Below the pieces are notes generated by a model. It saw only the letters and a list, made by a program, of their open reading frames with translations, did not search any database and was not told where the DNA came from. DNA of 64,000 bases from the NCBI GenBank assembly GCA_010015655.1, contig ML976741.1:124001-188000 (forward strand). Reading direction: 5' to 3'. Positions 8,707-22,100 of the stretch are shown here, in pieces (positions within the stretch are counted from its first letter, which is position 1; each line of letters starts with the position of its first letter). This DNA is from Bimuria novae-zelandiae CBS 107.79 (Eukaryota > Ascomycota > Dothideomycetes > Pleosporales > Didymosphaeriaceae). Made by a program: the position numbers and the translations under genes.

Positions 8707-11700
8707 TTACCTATTCACCTCAATCTTGCTAACCATCTCGCCACCTAGCCTCTTGATCTCATTATACACAGCTTCCTTGTTGACCCGGATATCCACATCT
8801 GTGCCCTCCTTGCCCTTCCCCTGCTCGTCTTTCTTCTCTCCCGCCTTGCCCTTCACAGGCACGCTGTTCCACTCAGGCTTAACTTTGAATGTACGCTGCG
8901 CAGTCACGCCCGGGTTCCACAGCCCCGCTACGCTCGTTATGGTTTCCTCGTCCCAGAACCATAGTATCGCATCCCCGTAAACGCTCCGTAGGTCCTCGGC
9001 GAACAACCGCGCGAGCTGAGTGGGATTATTCTTCGCACTGTCCACCGCCTGTTGAACCTCAATGTTTTTGAATTTTATATCTTCAGAACGCTTCTTCTTG
9101 CTGGATTTGCAGTACTTTGGTGACATATGGACGACAAAGTCGAAGTCTTGGAGCTGAGGCACGAAAAGCGTCTCTGCTGCGAACTGCGATTTGCTATCGG
9201 TGGCAGAGACGTCTTCTGAGGTCCGGACAACCTGAGTCGCAGCCTTCGCCAGCGCCGTCATCCGTGCTGCAACAACTTTCTCTGGTCTTCCTCTGTCCGT
9301 CCACGTATTGCCATCGGTGTCCGAATTTGTTGCAGCGAAGAGCACGACGCGGTTCATGGCGGGGTCGATGCGACGCCAGGCCTCAAAACGTGTCTGGATC
9401 TTCTCGACATCTTCGGTCTTCATGCGCCCATTGCCTGCCGCTCCTGACTCAGCCGATGTGTTCGATGCGGTAGATGAGAAATCGACGATCAGAGGGCTAT
9501 GTCGCCAGTCCCATCGGCTGATCCAAGCGAGCGTTCGCAGGAAGCCTGTTGTGGCGCATGAAGGTACAGGCCATGGATGCGGTTGCAAAAACGTTCGAAC
9601 AACTAGGAGCTCGATGAGCTCTGGTGCGATGTGCGGCGACAGGAGATGTGAGTCGAACCACCGCTTCGTCAAACGCACAGCTGGCGAAAGCGCAGGGTAA
9701 CGTGTGCACAGGTTTTGTATCGTCTGTGTATGGGACAGAACACGCAGGAAGTCCCGGTTATACAATGCAAGCGCCACGGCGGCTGATTCTCGGGACTGCG
9801 CATCTAACGTTTTGTCTTTTAGCTGCCTTTCGAGCAACGTAGCTTCGCGATCGTGATGTATACGGAGGCGGAAGACAAATGTCCGTACTGTAGGCGTGCC
9901 CGAACGGACTGTGATGTCAAGGAAGGTCTGGTTTTGGGAGGGCTGCGATGGGTTCTCTAATCCGACTTCGGTCTTGTAGATCTTGTGTGCCGCAGAGAGC
10001 AATTCCGAAAGCTTGAGCAGAAAAGCGATCTTTGTTCTTTGAATAGCACACAAGTCGTCCGGCCATCGTGCGGATGCTTCGAATTGTAGTATGATAGATG
10101 CTGGCGAGGTCTGGCGGGTGTCCACAGACGAATAGCGTAATTGTGCGTCAGCAGCCCGGATATGGCGAACTGAGAGCGGAAGGTCTTCAAGTTCACGAAT
10201 ATCTTTCTCAACTTGTGCAAATGCGCTCATTATGGGTGCAAATGCGCTGGTGCCTGACTGTCCCTGGAGTCGTCCAGATGACACGATGTGAGCGCAAGAG
10301 TCGTATGTAAAGCTCGCATCGTCGCGAATGCGAACATCAATGTGCTTGGAGAGGATGTAAAGAACGATCTGCTCTAGTACAGACGATGATGGATCCTTTG
10401 TTGACCAGACTACAGTTTCGAGAATACTGCCATCTCTGAAGCGTCTAAGCTCTGATTTGTCGCCCCAGAACTTGCGGAAAAATGCAGCCTCTTGTTTGTT
10501 CTCTGCAGAGGGCCCATGATCAACAGTTCGATTGGCATTGGCCGGGTCGGTCGCGATCTTTACGACGAGAGAGGCATGCGTGTTGTCGTTGGGTCTACTC
10601 CCAGATATCGACCAACTGCGACGGCCGGGAAGTGACAGATCAATAGCCGTGACCCTATCAGTGAGCGCTCGAGTCAAAACATTGTATATCTTTTGGCACG
10701 CTTCCTCTGTTCGTTCTTCGACATCTTCACGGTTTAGGTCAAGCCCCAGTGCACTCAAGGGAACTTCCAAAATGGCATCATACCGATACCTTTTCAGGTC
10801 CGTGCGCAAAATGAAGGTAGAGTCGAACTGATCAAAAAGCCCGTCTCCTAGCGTCTCGATGGTGATTTTCGCTTCGAGCTGCAACTGTCCGTACGACCAT
10901 GGGGTCATTTTGAAGAGGATATTCAAACCCCGTGGACCGTCAAAGAGCATCGGAGCTAGTCCGTTCTTTGGGGAAGCAATATCGCGCGCCAGGAAAACAA
11001 AGGCCTTTTTGGAGAGGTCGTGGAGGGCTAGGAATTGAAGTGTAGCTTTGAACATCTGGTAGCTACTGTAGCCACTGGAAAGAGGAGGCGCACCCGCTCC
11101 ACGGTTTGGTTGCATCAAAAGAGCCATCAGAGTTGCCCATTCGAAATTCCCAAATCCTCCTCCGCGTATCGCGCTTCGAAATCCACGCTGTTTCAGCCAG
11201 ATTCTGCCGAGGACGCATGCGTCTTTGAACGCGTCGCAATTGGCAGCAGTGGAATGAAGTAGTTTAAGATACGGTGTGACGGTCGCGTCAGATCGAAGGC
11301 TGCTGTTGTAGAATGGAGTCGGTGTAAGAGCCGTGGATTCGGTTTCCATGTCCTCGCCCTTTGGCCGTACGCAATTAGCTCTCGGAAGCAGTTTTGTGTT
11401 CGGGAACACTCCTTCCGACACTGCGAGGAGGATGTTGATGCAGCATTTCGAGTTTGAGAAGTCATCGCTGTCACCATTGCCGCTCGGTCGGACAACGAGA
11501 ATAGGCTGAAGCTGGTTGCCATTCAGGCTATCGAATGACAGTTTGAAACTATGCTCCTTTGAATTCCGTATGCCGGCTGCCAAACAGGCCAGGTAAAATG
11601 CGCGCTTGTAGAAGTATCGGTTGTTAAGATAGTCCTTGTCCTGGAAGATAGCTTTGGGCATGGTCACAACCAAGTCAATGCTCAGTTCCCCGTCCGTTCG

Positions 11701-12381
11701 AGTCGCAGTCTTCAAGGGATAGCTACCCGTAGCATTGATGCTCGCAGGGCGCTCGTACTGGAACTTGTATTTCGCGTCTGTCGGCGGGGGTGGGTTCGGG
11801 AATGGTATCGTCACGCCGGACGCTCTGAGGGTTTTCTGAGCATCCACAAGCTATACGAGGTTAGAAGGGTCTTCAAGATGTTGCTGGTGGCGTACTAGTT
11901 CTGGTTCTCGGCTCGGAAGTTGCTCGATGATAGCTTTCAGAGTGCGCATAGCATTCTCCGCTGGCGCTTCCTTTTTGCCGTACTTGATCTTCACCTGCGC
12001 CAGAAGCTCGTCAACCTGAAGCTTGAAAAAATTTGACTTGAATGTCTCTGCCGTGTATACTCCACCTTGGAGCTGCGGGTCGGGCTGCCTGTGTGGTTTC
12101 GATTTCTCTCCATCTCTGGAAGGTGCGGCACCTTTCACCGGCTTTGTCGCAGGCGCGATTGATTCAACTTTTCCATCGTCCGCGTCACCTTCAAGTGAGT
12201 CTTCATCCGACGCTTCATCCTCATTTGCGTCGTCGAGATCATCCATCGAGACGTCGTCTATGTCGTGTCCGTCACCGTCGGTCGAAAATGCGCCATCCGC
12301 GTGGTCTTCCACCAAATTCGTCTCGCTGTCGCTTTCCGCATCGTCGTGCTTCAGTTTTCTGCGCTTTATTGCGGGTGCCAT
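8707..12381 (-). CDS. UTP22: Utp22/Nrap, U3 snoRNP (SSU processome) subunit
   Basis: Two exons: 12381-11896 and 11850-8707, with a 45-nt intron (GTACGC donor, TTCTAAC branch, TATAG acceptor). They give 1209 aa, close to yeast Utp22 (1237 aa). The N terminus is basic then very acidic (SDSETNLVEDH, DDVSMDDLDDANEDEASDED), typical of nucleolar assembly factors. The body shows the Nrap signature: SGVTIPFPNPPPPTDAKYKF, the LP-rich conserved segments, SAIRGGGFGNFEWA, and a C-terminal NEIKRLGGEMVSKIEV. Utp22 has a tandem inactive nucleotidyltransferase fold and works in the UtpC/CURI complex with Rrp7 and casein kinase 2 during 18S rRNA maturation in the nucleolus. It shares a 269-bp divergent promoter with the cystathionine gamma-synthase gene. 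The TAA stop overlaps a GGTAAGC donor-like string, but the protein end already matches the family. Confidence 0.92.
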
Positions 12382-12650
12382 GGTGGAGCTGTTTTGCGCA
12401 GAATTCGCGTATCCAAAAAATTTAGAGGGATGCTGTGGCGCAGTCCACCCTGCCGCGGTGGCTTGCGCGTTTCTTATCGATAGCTCAATGGGAAAGAACT
12501 ACCGAGACCGACGTCGGGGAGAAAGTGAGCTAGTGGCTCGGTTCAGCAAACTGACATTGCCTCATCGCCGACGGATAAGTCAATAATTTTATATAGACAG
12601 TGAACGTCACCTTCTGACCTCCATTGGTAACAACTCATTTTCCACAGTAA
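12382..12650. promoter_or_regulatory. Shared divergent promoter of UTP22 and cystathionine gamma-synthase
   Basis: 269 bp between two ATGs on opposite strands. A TTTTATATAG element at 12587-12596 lies about 55 bp before the + strand ATG and could serve as TATA for that gene. The UTP22 side has an AAAAATTTAGAGG run at 12416-12428. No known factor site can be claimed. Confidence 0.5.
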
Positions 12651-14963
12651 ATGCCTCACTCAACACCCCCAGAAAATGACGTCGAGGTTGGCGAATCGCT
12701 ACCTCCGCAAACTGCCCATGTGAGTCACTGGCTTGCTATTTTCTACCAATAATTACTTATCACGAGACACAGGCTGTGAGCGTTTCGTTGCCGACATGGA
12801 GGGCGAACGTGGGGTATGAGGAAGGGGAGGAGTGGGTCTTGAGTAAGATGAAGACTGGGTACCCAAGGTTTGTTGAACCATTGCTTATCATGGAAATGGA
12901 TTGCATCTAACATGCGGAAGATTCTTCGTCCACAAAATCATCCAACAACTCGCTGCAGATATTGCAGCTAAATATGGGCAAAAGAATGAGCAAGCAATGT
13001 TGTTTCCGACGCCTACCACCGCTGGGAGATGTCGAGATTTCATACTCCGAACGGCATCGGAACTGAATAGCGAGCAAGTACGAATTGTAGACCTCGTTCC
13101 GGCTTCAGAACAAGAACGTTCCGCCGAGTTTTCAGTCATCTCGCCTAGAGTTTCAGCAGTGCTCTTCCCGGGAACTCATTTCAAGGTTGCAAAATCGTTC
13201 TGGCAGCATTCCGGCGACGGTGTGTCAAGCCGACGTGCAGAGTATTGCCAAAGTCTATTTTCCAAAGGCCTTCTGGTGGATTCTAAAGAAACCTGTACTA
13301 CACCCAAAATGTGCAAGGGCCCTCGACGGTACCGACAAAAAACGTCTATCGACCTTACTGGCTCTGACACCCTGCCTAACGGTGCCGAAAATCAAGACTC
13401 TGCTCAGTTCGTTGAACAAAGATTCGGACGCAATCTCGACATCTCACAGGCCAAGAATGCGAAGCTGGCCATACGGAGACGTATAGCTGGCTCGTTGACC
13501 GCCAATGTCGGCTTGATAGAGGCTTTGTCACTCGAGAAAGATGCCGAGAGAACCCGTGACGTTCCGGGCTTCTCTGAAGAAGATGTTTATCTTTATCCGT
13601 GCGGTATGAGCGCTATTTTCAATGGTCATAGGAACATGATGTCTACAAAGGCACCACTGAAGAGTATCGTCTATGGGTATGTATTGTTCGTTTGTCATCT
13701 GCCTCTACGCACCGGCTGGCCGCGCCCATACAATGCAGAAGCGTATTATTTCACGCATCAGCCTGTCTGCTGTCAGCTCTGTATCTGCACTCAGTCCAGC
13801 AGTGCCGTCAACCGAGCCATATCCCCACTCGCGCTATATCAACGACGCCCCTGTAAGCCACGACGTGGTCGCTAACAATCCCAGATTTCCCTATATTGAC
13901 ACGCTGAAGATTGTCGAGAAGTTCGGACCAGGTGCTCACTTTTGTGGGTTTGGTTCGCAGGAGGAGCTAGATGATCTGGAGAAGCGATTAGAAGGTGGTG
14001 AACGCTTTCTAGCTCTCTTTACGGAATTTCCCGGCAATCCTTTGCTACGCTCCCCAGACCTCGAGCGCATCCGTCACCTTGCCGACAAATACGATTTTTA
14101 CGTGGTTGTCGATGAGACTATCGGTAATTTCATAAATGTTAACGTGCTGCCATATGCGGATGCAGTCGTCAGCAGCTTGACGAAGGTCTTCAGTGGTGAC
14201 AGTAATGTTATGGGAGGAAGGCAAGTATACACGTACCGCCGTGTGCCCCAATACTAACAGTCACCTAGTCTGGTGTTGAATCCTAACTCGAAGAACTACA
14301 ACGTCCTCAAGCGCGCTTGGGATGAGGATTACGAAGACAACCACTGGGCTGAGGACAGCATATTCCTCGAGCGCAACAGCCGCGACTTCGTCTCCCGCAT
14401 CGAGCGTACCAACGCCAACGCCGAAGCAATATGCGAAGTGCTACGCGCGCATCCTCGCGGTAAGTGTAACCCGAATCTACACCAACTCTTCCTAACTCCT
14501 ATCACAGTGAAAAAGGTGTACTATCCAAAGTACAGCGACACGCGCCCGTACTACGAAAGGTGCAGGAACGCAAACGGTGGTTACGGCGGACTCCTCTCCG
14601 CAACTTTCTACACCAAGCAAGACGCGACCGACTTCTTCGACAACCTCGATACCGTCAAAGGACCCAGTCTGGGCACGAACTTCACACTCAGGTAACCTCG
14701 TTGCCCACTCCGATCCTCAAACCTCAGGATGTATACTTACCTTACGAAGCTCCCCCTATGTGATCCTCGCGCATTACGGCGAACTCGACTGGGCAAGTCA
14801 CCCCCTCGCCCCTCTTCTACCTATAGTACGACATCTAACAAGCATATAGGCAGCATCATGGGGCGTCGAAGCCGACCTAGTCCGCTTCAGCGTCGGCCTC
14901 GAGGAAACGAGCAAGTTGGTCGGCACGTTCCAGCGCGCTTTGAACGCCATCACGCCCTCATAG
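12651..14963 (+). CDS. STR2: Cystathionine gamma-synthase (O-acetylhomoserine-type), PLP enzyme
   Basis: Eight exons: 12651-12719, 12773-12867, 12921-13676, 13885-14220, 14269-14459, 14508-14691, 14750-14792, 14850-14963. They splice in phase to 595 aa, the usual size of fungal Str2. Family landmarks: [20 protein letters not shown] near the N terminus, [69 protein letters not shown], and [20 protein letters not shown] with the PLP-binding Lys near residue 405. Str2 makes cystathionine from O-acetylhomoserine and cysteine in reverse transsulfuration to methionine. Introns 14221-14268 and 14793-14849 begin GCAAGT, i.e. they are GC-AG introns; both junctions restore the expected protein (NVMGG|SLVLN and ELDW|AASWGVE). 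Intron 13677-13884 is unusually long for the gene (208 nt). Confidence 0.93.
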
Positions 14964-15828
14964 GACGCGTCTCATGTGCGGTAGGTGTTTAGCCAGCGTT
15001 TACCCGCTTCACCTTTGTTTTGAACTTGGGGCAGAAAACTGTCTGATTGCGAAATAAAATAATCAATGCGTTAATTCACAATGCGCCTGATTTGGAAATC
15101 GCATCCTTTGATATGCGGAAAATTGAGTACGGTTCATCTTCGATGGCCGTGGGCTCAAATACCGGTGCGCAATTCGGTCCCCCTGACGTCATGATCACCC
15201 TACCTTCTCAATCAGACAATATCTGCTGTTCTAACGCTGCATAGTCGTCGCCAACGCTCGGCGATACCCAATTTTCACTAAAGTGAAAGATGTTAAAAGT
15301 TGCGAAGTAACCCAGCTTCTGTTTGCATTGATGCCACAATCAACTTTTCACGGTTGACTGATCACGATCATCCACCCACTTATCGACCTGCTAGGGGTAA
15401 CCCATGTGCAGATGCAAAGCGGCCCGAGCACACGGGCCAAGATAACCCCTTCGGGCAACTTGCTGGGACATCGAGGCCCGGACACCCCTTTCGCATACTA
15501 TTAATCATTGATTGATGATTTCTATATTTACTTGTGGTCTTTGTATGGCTTCGGAGGTCGGATGATCAACATGTCTAGCGCCTGTTCTCCTTGTACTTGT
15601 GTGTGTCTATTCGCCCCGGCTACGCTAGGCACCGGGCATCCCAGGAGACTGTAGACTACTACTGTAGTAGGTAGCTACTACAAGTAAGTATAGGTCAATA
15701 TTGGCTCATTCGGAAGATCCACCCTTCATTTGCCAGTACAGACCTGAGTACAACCCTGGATCCATATACCATGCGTCTCTCATCCCCCAGATGTTTTCAC
15801 ACACAGCGCCAATCAGCCAACGCCGAGA
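14964..15828. other. Intergenic and subtilase promoter region
   Basis: No coding frame with domain or splice support. Around 15650-15690 is a short palindromic stretch with repeated TAGTAG/CTACTACT, and C/A-rich DNA leads to the subtilase ATG at 15829. No other signals that I can support. Confidence 0.5.
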
Positions 15829-18800
15829 ATGCAGCTCGCCAGAGCCCTCCTGGCGCTTCTCAGTGCTGTGGCAATCGCCCATGCCGCCCAGCAGCCGGAC
15901 CGTAATGCGACCCGCGATGCTACACCAAAGCGATACATCGTAGAGCTGAGTTCTCGAGCCAAGAGCTCACGCGCTGCCTCTTTGCGGCGGAACGGCCTGC
16001 GTATCGTCAAGCATTTCGACTCTGATCTATTTCCGGCTGTCAGTGTTGAATGTATTGGCAAGGAAGAGTGCGGCGGAGCAGACATTGCCAAGGCGATTGA
16101 TGAAGAGGATGATGAAGATGGCGTTGCCGTTGCGGCTGTGTACAAAGCCCAAACTCTCCGCATCATATCGCCGTACGCCGAAGGCGAGTCGTTCAGCAAT
16201 GATGCTGCTGCCGCAAACTACTCAATGCATAGCGCGACTGGTGTCGAAAAGTTGCACGAGATGGGCATCATCGGCGAGGGTGCGACGGTTGCCCTAATTG
16301 ACACTGGCGTGCAGTATACACACCCCGCGGTAAGCAAACCTGAAGTTCTGCCATGCGATCAAAGAGACTCATAGCTTCTGCCAGCTCGGTGGAGGTATTG
16401 GTCCCGAATATACTGTCATTGGAGGATATGATTTGATTGGCGATGGAGGTATGCTTTGCCTACTCACATTTCGTTCGTGCGGACCGACAGTGAACAGACG
16501 TGCCTACTACTCCACCCCAACCTGACGATGACCCTATGGACTACTACGGTCATGGTACTCATGTGGCGGGTATCGTTGCGGGCAAAAGCGAGCAGTCAGT
16601 ATGCCCCGTTCGTCGGGTCAATCAAATAATGGTATCTAACCCATTTCGAGATTCGTTGGTGTAGCCCCAGGCGCGAAGATTCGCTCCTATAAGGTGATTT
16701 CAAATACTGGCTACTCTAACGAAGAGATTGTCATCGAAGGCTTCCTGATGGCATATGAGGAAGGGGCCGATATCATTAGCGCCAGTCTTGGTGAGAAGAG
16801 CGGCTTTACCAGCAATGCCTTGGCCGTGGTTGCCTCGCGCATGGTAGAGCAGGGCGTCTTCGTGTGCATTGCTATCGGAAACGATGGACAGGATGGTCCT
16901 TTCATGTCTAGCAATGGCGCATCGGGTGTGAATGTCCTCACAGTCGCCTCGTCAGAGCCAGGCACTTATCCAGCGCAGGCCTTCTCGGCCACCTTCACAC
17001 TGAACGGCACTGCGAACGAGACCGAAGTTGCCTACATTCCCGGTTTCAATGCATTCCCTACTTCAATTGCTGACTGGCCGATTGTGCCAGTATCCAAGAA
17101 TTCCTCCGTCAAGGCAAACGCTTGCAATCCGCTTCCAGACGACACACCTGATTTGAGCACTCGCGTTGTTCTCATTCGCAGCGGGGGCTGCTCCGTTTAC
17201 AACAAACTTGACAATGTCGCGGCGTTCAATGCATCTTACGTGCTCATTTACAGCGACGACGGCCCATATGTCCCACCACCATCTGGCGCGTCCCCACTCA
17301 CCGGCGCCATCGAAGACAGAGCAGGCGAGGCCATCGTCGCAACCGTGGCAGCCGGTGGCAAAGTGTCGGCATCTTTCGACATCACTACAGGTCACTACGT
17401 AGGTTTGCACAACGCCGGGCCCGGACGACCTGCATTGTACTCTTCCTTTGGCGGCACATATGACCTCTTTCTCAAGCCAGACATTGCGGCCCCTGGATCC
17501 AAAATTCTAAGCACCTATCCGACGGACTCGTACCAGGTACTCAGCGGCACATCGATGGCGACGCCATACATGGCGGGCATTGCAGCTCTCTGGGTCGGTG
17601 TCCACGGCGGACGCGCCGCCAACGGCGCATCATGGGCGAAGACTCTGATTGCGCGCATGGTAACAACAGGTCGTACCGTGCCATGGGCGGATTACCAGAC
17701 CTCGGCAACAGACTATGGATTCTGGGCACCCACAACGCAAGTCGGAGGCGGATTCGTCGACGCAATCCGAATCATGAATTACACCACGCAGACTAGTTTT
17801 GAAGGCCGCAAGTTCGAGCTCAACGACACAGCGCATTTCGTTGGGACGCACTCGGTAGAGATCACGAACACGGGAAGCGAGAGCGTCACATACAACTTTA
17901 CGCTCCAGGATGCTGGTGGCTACGAGGCGTACAAGCCTGCTGTCCCCGGGCAAAGTCAGTTTGGCGTCCCTGCTATTACCCAGTACTACGAGTTGGTGCC
18001 AAAAGAGATGACGCCGGGCATCGTGATGCCCGAGGGAGAATTCATTGTTGGGCCGGGCGAGTCGAAGACGGCAGAGTAGGTGGCTTCCGTCCTTGTTCGC
18101 TTCGTTCATTTCCTCTTCGACGGTGTCCTGACGAGCTTGTAGGTTCACGTTCACCGTTCCAGAAGGTTTGAACGAGACCAATCTCCCGTGCTACAGCGGA
18201 AAGATCTTGCTTAGCGGTAGTAACGGCGAAGAGCTCGGCATCCCTTACTTCGGTAGGTCACCCTCTTTATTCATCCAAGCTAGTTACTAATGGGCCTCCA
18301 TCGCAGGCGTGGGATCCAACTTACACGATACAATGCCGTCAGTCTGGGACACAGGATCCGGTTTTCCATATCTATTCAAGGGATACGATGGCTCGGAAGG
18401 AGCGAGTCTTGAGCCGAATGTACCATTCAAGTGAGTTCTCCTCCCATATTAAGCCCCATACACCCTCTGCTCTCTCCTTTCCCCCAAGACATCTGTTTTA
18501 ACACATCTCTGCAGTATCTCATTCAACTTCACCCGCGCGGAGCAATCATTCCCACATCTCAACACCCTACTCGTCTACGGTACTGAAGAGCTCCGTTGGG
18601 ACGTAAGCCTCTCCCGTCATCCCCATCCCCACTAATACTGACACAATCCGGGCTTAGATCTTTGACGCCTCTTACACCGAAGCCGACTGGTCCTACCCAC
18701 CCACCGTCGGCGTCAACAAGTACATTGGCTCCGCCACCAGCTGGAACGGCACTGCCAGTTCTGGTTGGTTCACGCTCGAAGACAACAACCCAGAAGATAT

Positions 18801-19134
18801 CTTCCCGTTCCCGCTATACGACCAGCCGCGCAACAAGTGGGGCGTTTACTTTTGGTTGGGGCGTCTGGCGAATGGGAGTGAGATTGTTCCGGGAGAATAT
18901 AAGTATGTTTTACCCCTTTGGTACATCTATCTACGTGTGATCGTATTTGTGTACGTGCTTGAATGGCGTGCTGATATTGTGATGTACAGATGGCGCATTG
19001 CGGCGTTGAAGCCGTTTGGAGATCGAGAGCGAGCGAGCGATTGGGATGTTTGGGAGACGCCCAAGATTACGGTGCTGCCTAAGGGGGGCAAGGGCAATGC
19101 GGGTGGGAATGGAACGACGGCAGCGAGGAGGTAA
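15829..19134 (+). CDS. Secreted subtilisin-like serine protease (S8 family)
   Basis: Nine exons: 15829-16329, 16385-16448, 16498-16594, 16651-18075, 18143-18252, 18307-18430, 18515-18602, 18658-18902, 18990-19134. They join in phase to 932 aa. The N terminus (MQLARALLALLSAVAIAHAA) is a signal peptide, followed by an inhibitor-type propeptide (RYIVELSS...). Catalytic Asp158 is in ALIDTGVQYTHPA, His207 in YYGHGTHVAG and Ser522 in LSGTSMATPYMAG; the oxyanion Asn lies in AIGNDG. The insertion between His and Ser has the character of a protease-associated domain, and the 350 residues after Ser522 resemble an Fn3-like C-terminal region, as in the Vpr/C5a-peptidase-like fungal subtilases. Several N-x-S/T sites suggest glycosylation. 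It should act outside the cell or in the wall. The tail is Gly/Lys-rich, with no GPI signal seen. Confidence 0.93.
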
Positions 19135-22100
19135 AGGTAGAGAGTGTGTGTGTGGTGGGTGGTTAAGAACAAGTTTGGAACGACGCGAGAGACCTGATGC
19201 TTGTGCCGTTAGCATCGCTCATCATTTGCTTTTCGACACAGCGACGACGCGATGACATACCGAAGCAGGTGTGCAGCCCACTTGAAATGGTTTCATCCTT
19301 CAAGTCTGTATATAGTTAATTTCATTATTTTAATATGTTCCGGAAACACTGGTTGTGCTGCGGCAATGTTGGGACGCGATCTGCTGGTAGTGGACGAAGC
19401 CATATTTCCACTGATGTTACCCCGATCTCAGCTCCGTGGCGCCTAAAATATCTTCATATGGGCTTTCAATACCAGAAGATGCAGCGGTTCCCTGGGAGAG
19501 ACCGGCGCGTGTGAATACCGGCCCACTGTAGCTTCCGTAATTCCCTAAAGGGCTCAACCAGATCCACTTTACCATAGTCCCCGATCAAGAATTCGCTTCT
19601 GATTGAACGGACGAGACTGCAGTCGCAGGGACGAAAGCTCAGCCACATGCGTGCGCGTTGCGAATCACCTTTCGTGCGTATCGTCTAGATCGGCGATATT
19701 TGCGCTCTGTGTGAGGTATGTGTACCAGTGTTCTACCGGAGACTAGACCCCGCCCAAAGGAAACTCCGCGTATGATGAGGTGTATGTTTCACCTACTGCG
19801 TGGCTATCGCGATCTATTGCAGGGATGAGTAGCTTGCGTACGATTGTTGCATGAATGTTCCGGAGGTTTGTGTGAATTGTTGTTGGAGGTACCGGCGGTG
19901 AGAGCAAGGCTCCGGGACCGTTGGCGGGGTGCTATCTATAAGACACGTGTACATTGCATGTATGCTGGTGCTCTAGACGGGTAGCGTACATTTCACCGTT
20001 GCATATATGGATCGTTCCTGGCCAGACCGGATAGCTTCTACATGCGTACACCTGCATTGAGATCTAGACGTAGCTCTTGCTGTGGAGGGAATGTCTCTTG
20101 GAGCTAAGGGGTATGCGAGCATATACTCTCATGTATGCGATTGCAGGCGGTGAAGGAGATAGTCGACCGTGGGAGGACATTTCCCCCCTCTGCTTCGAAA
20201 TCGCACGAGAATATGTTCAACACTCCGTTTTGCGCACGATGTGACTAATTGAACAATTTTGCTTCGCTGATCGCATGATTGCATGCGAAGTGGCTTGAAA
20301 GCCTAAACGGCAGATCCAAGCACTAAACTACCCATACGTAGGGGTCGTGAAGAGGTCGCGAGCAATCGCTAAAGGATTTTAGACAGGCCTGCTCGTGCTA
20401 CGGCGAAGCTGTCTAGCATTCTTTACAGAAGAAAAATCACCAGGAGAATCTGTGGCGTGAGTGAACTGGATCCTTGCATTTTTGCAATATCAGTATCTTG
20501 AGAATGGTGAGACGTACTGCCCCAGAAGTGTGTTCAAAAATGCGAGCGGTACAATGGTTTTCGCCCGATCTGTGGTTTGGAGGACAAGCCCATTTGGGCA
20601 CAAAGCCAGAACGACGAATGCTGTTTTCCAGCCTTAGCTCTGCCGTATGAGAGCCCCACACTTCATCAGACTCATTGTGCGCTGCTCTTTTCTGGTCTCA
20701 GCCTTTCCAACACTGGGATTGCACCTTTTGCATCCTGCTGCCAAGTCACGAGCTTCACGTAAATAGTTGAAGCCAGGTAGTATTCTGGCAAGTGCGGAGC
20801 AAGGATTTTCAACGTTGCATTCTCGAACAGTACTCTAGACTACTCGTACTAGTGATTGGGGGTCACGAGCCATGGTTATACCGCGTCAACTGGTCTAACC
20901 ACAACCTCGGATGAAGTTGATAAGAACACTAAGAAAGCTTGTAGCCACGTGACTGACGTCAGAGGTGGTATACATGGAACGTACTACTTAGGTGCACGGA
21001 CCACAGAGTCAACAGACTCTTGCGATCTCTCTCTCCTTCTCTTCAGACTCCTTACTCCACACGCTCTTTTCTGCAGATAGCAATACAGCTTGTTGACTTC
21101 ATATGCCTGCCTGCCTGCTTACAAAGCTTCTAGGAAATGTCTAAAACAGAAGCGAAATATTACGACCCCGTACCCGATTGTCCCAACAGCAATGCTGGTC
21201 GTTTCACGCGTGGGTGGGTAGCGCGCTGCAGAGCCCAGGGAAAATTGTATTTAGTGGCCAGTAACCCGTGCAGGAGCCGCGTTGCTCGCCACTCCGGGGC
21301 TCCATAGGCGAAGTTTAAACGCCGACCTACGCGTGGCCTTTCCATGGACATGGTAGGTAGCTGTGAGTGTGGGAGACGTCCGGTGTGGACTGGGATTGAA
21401 TCTTCTGAGGGCTCGACAAGTCAAAGTCCTGGAGAGAACATAGCTAGATTCCGTAGCGCCAAAAGGCCTGGCCGCTCCGCATTTGTTGGCCGTTCCACAG
21501 CCTCGGGTGGCTATCTGGAGGGGTTCGAGTTCACCTGCATTCTGTGAGCACAGCTACAAGCCCGAGAGCTACGAGACCAATTGGGGTCCGCTGAATTAAT
21601 GAAATTCGTTTCGAAATATGTCGGTCGTAGCCCGAGAACATGCTAGTGGTGAGTGCAGCCACATTCTCCAACTCCGTACGAATGGACGCGATTGTCTTGT
21701 GGGGAATGCTGCCCATGAAGCTTGCTCTTGCTGAACGAGGCCACAATGTTGAAGATCATCGTATGATCTTGGTATATTGCCTGTACTGGTTGGGTGCTTT
21801 AGCGTGTAATATGTCCGTAGACTAGGGATCGGTTGATTGGAGATGGCTTTTTCATCAGTACCGGGTCGATACCGGCTTTGCCAAACTACCCGAAGATGGT
21901 TGCCCTCTTTGAACATAGACCCAAACGGTGACTTGTAGAAGATTTTGCAATCACGTGTATTGCAATACCGATGTTACTGCTTACGGCGATTATTGCGAGC
22001 CGACCCAACCAAGGAATTGCCACAAGTTTAACCTAGGGCCGAGAGTGGCATGGAGGCAGAGGGCCAATCTCGCTTCTCATTGCACGCAATGCAACAGTCC

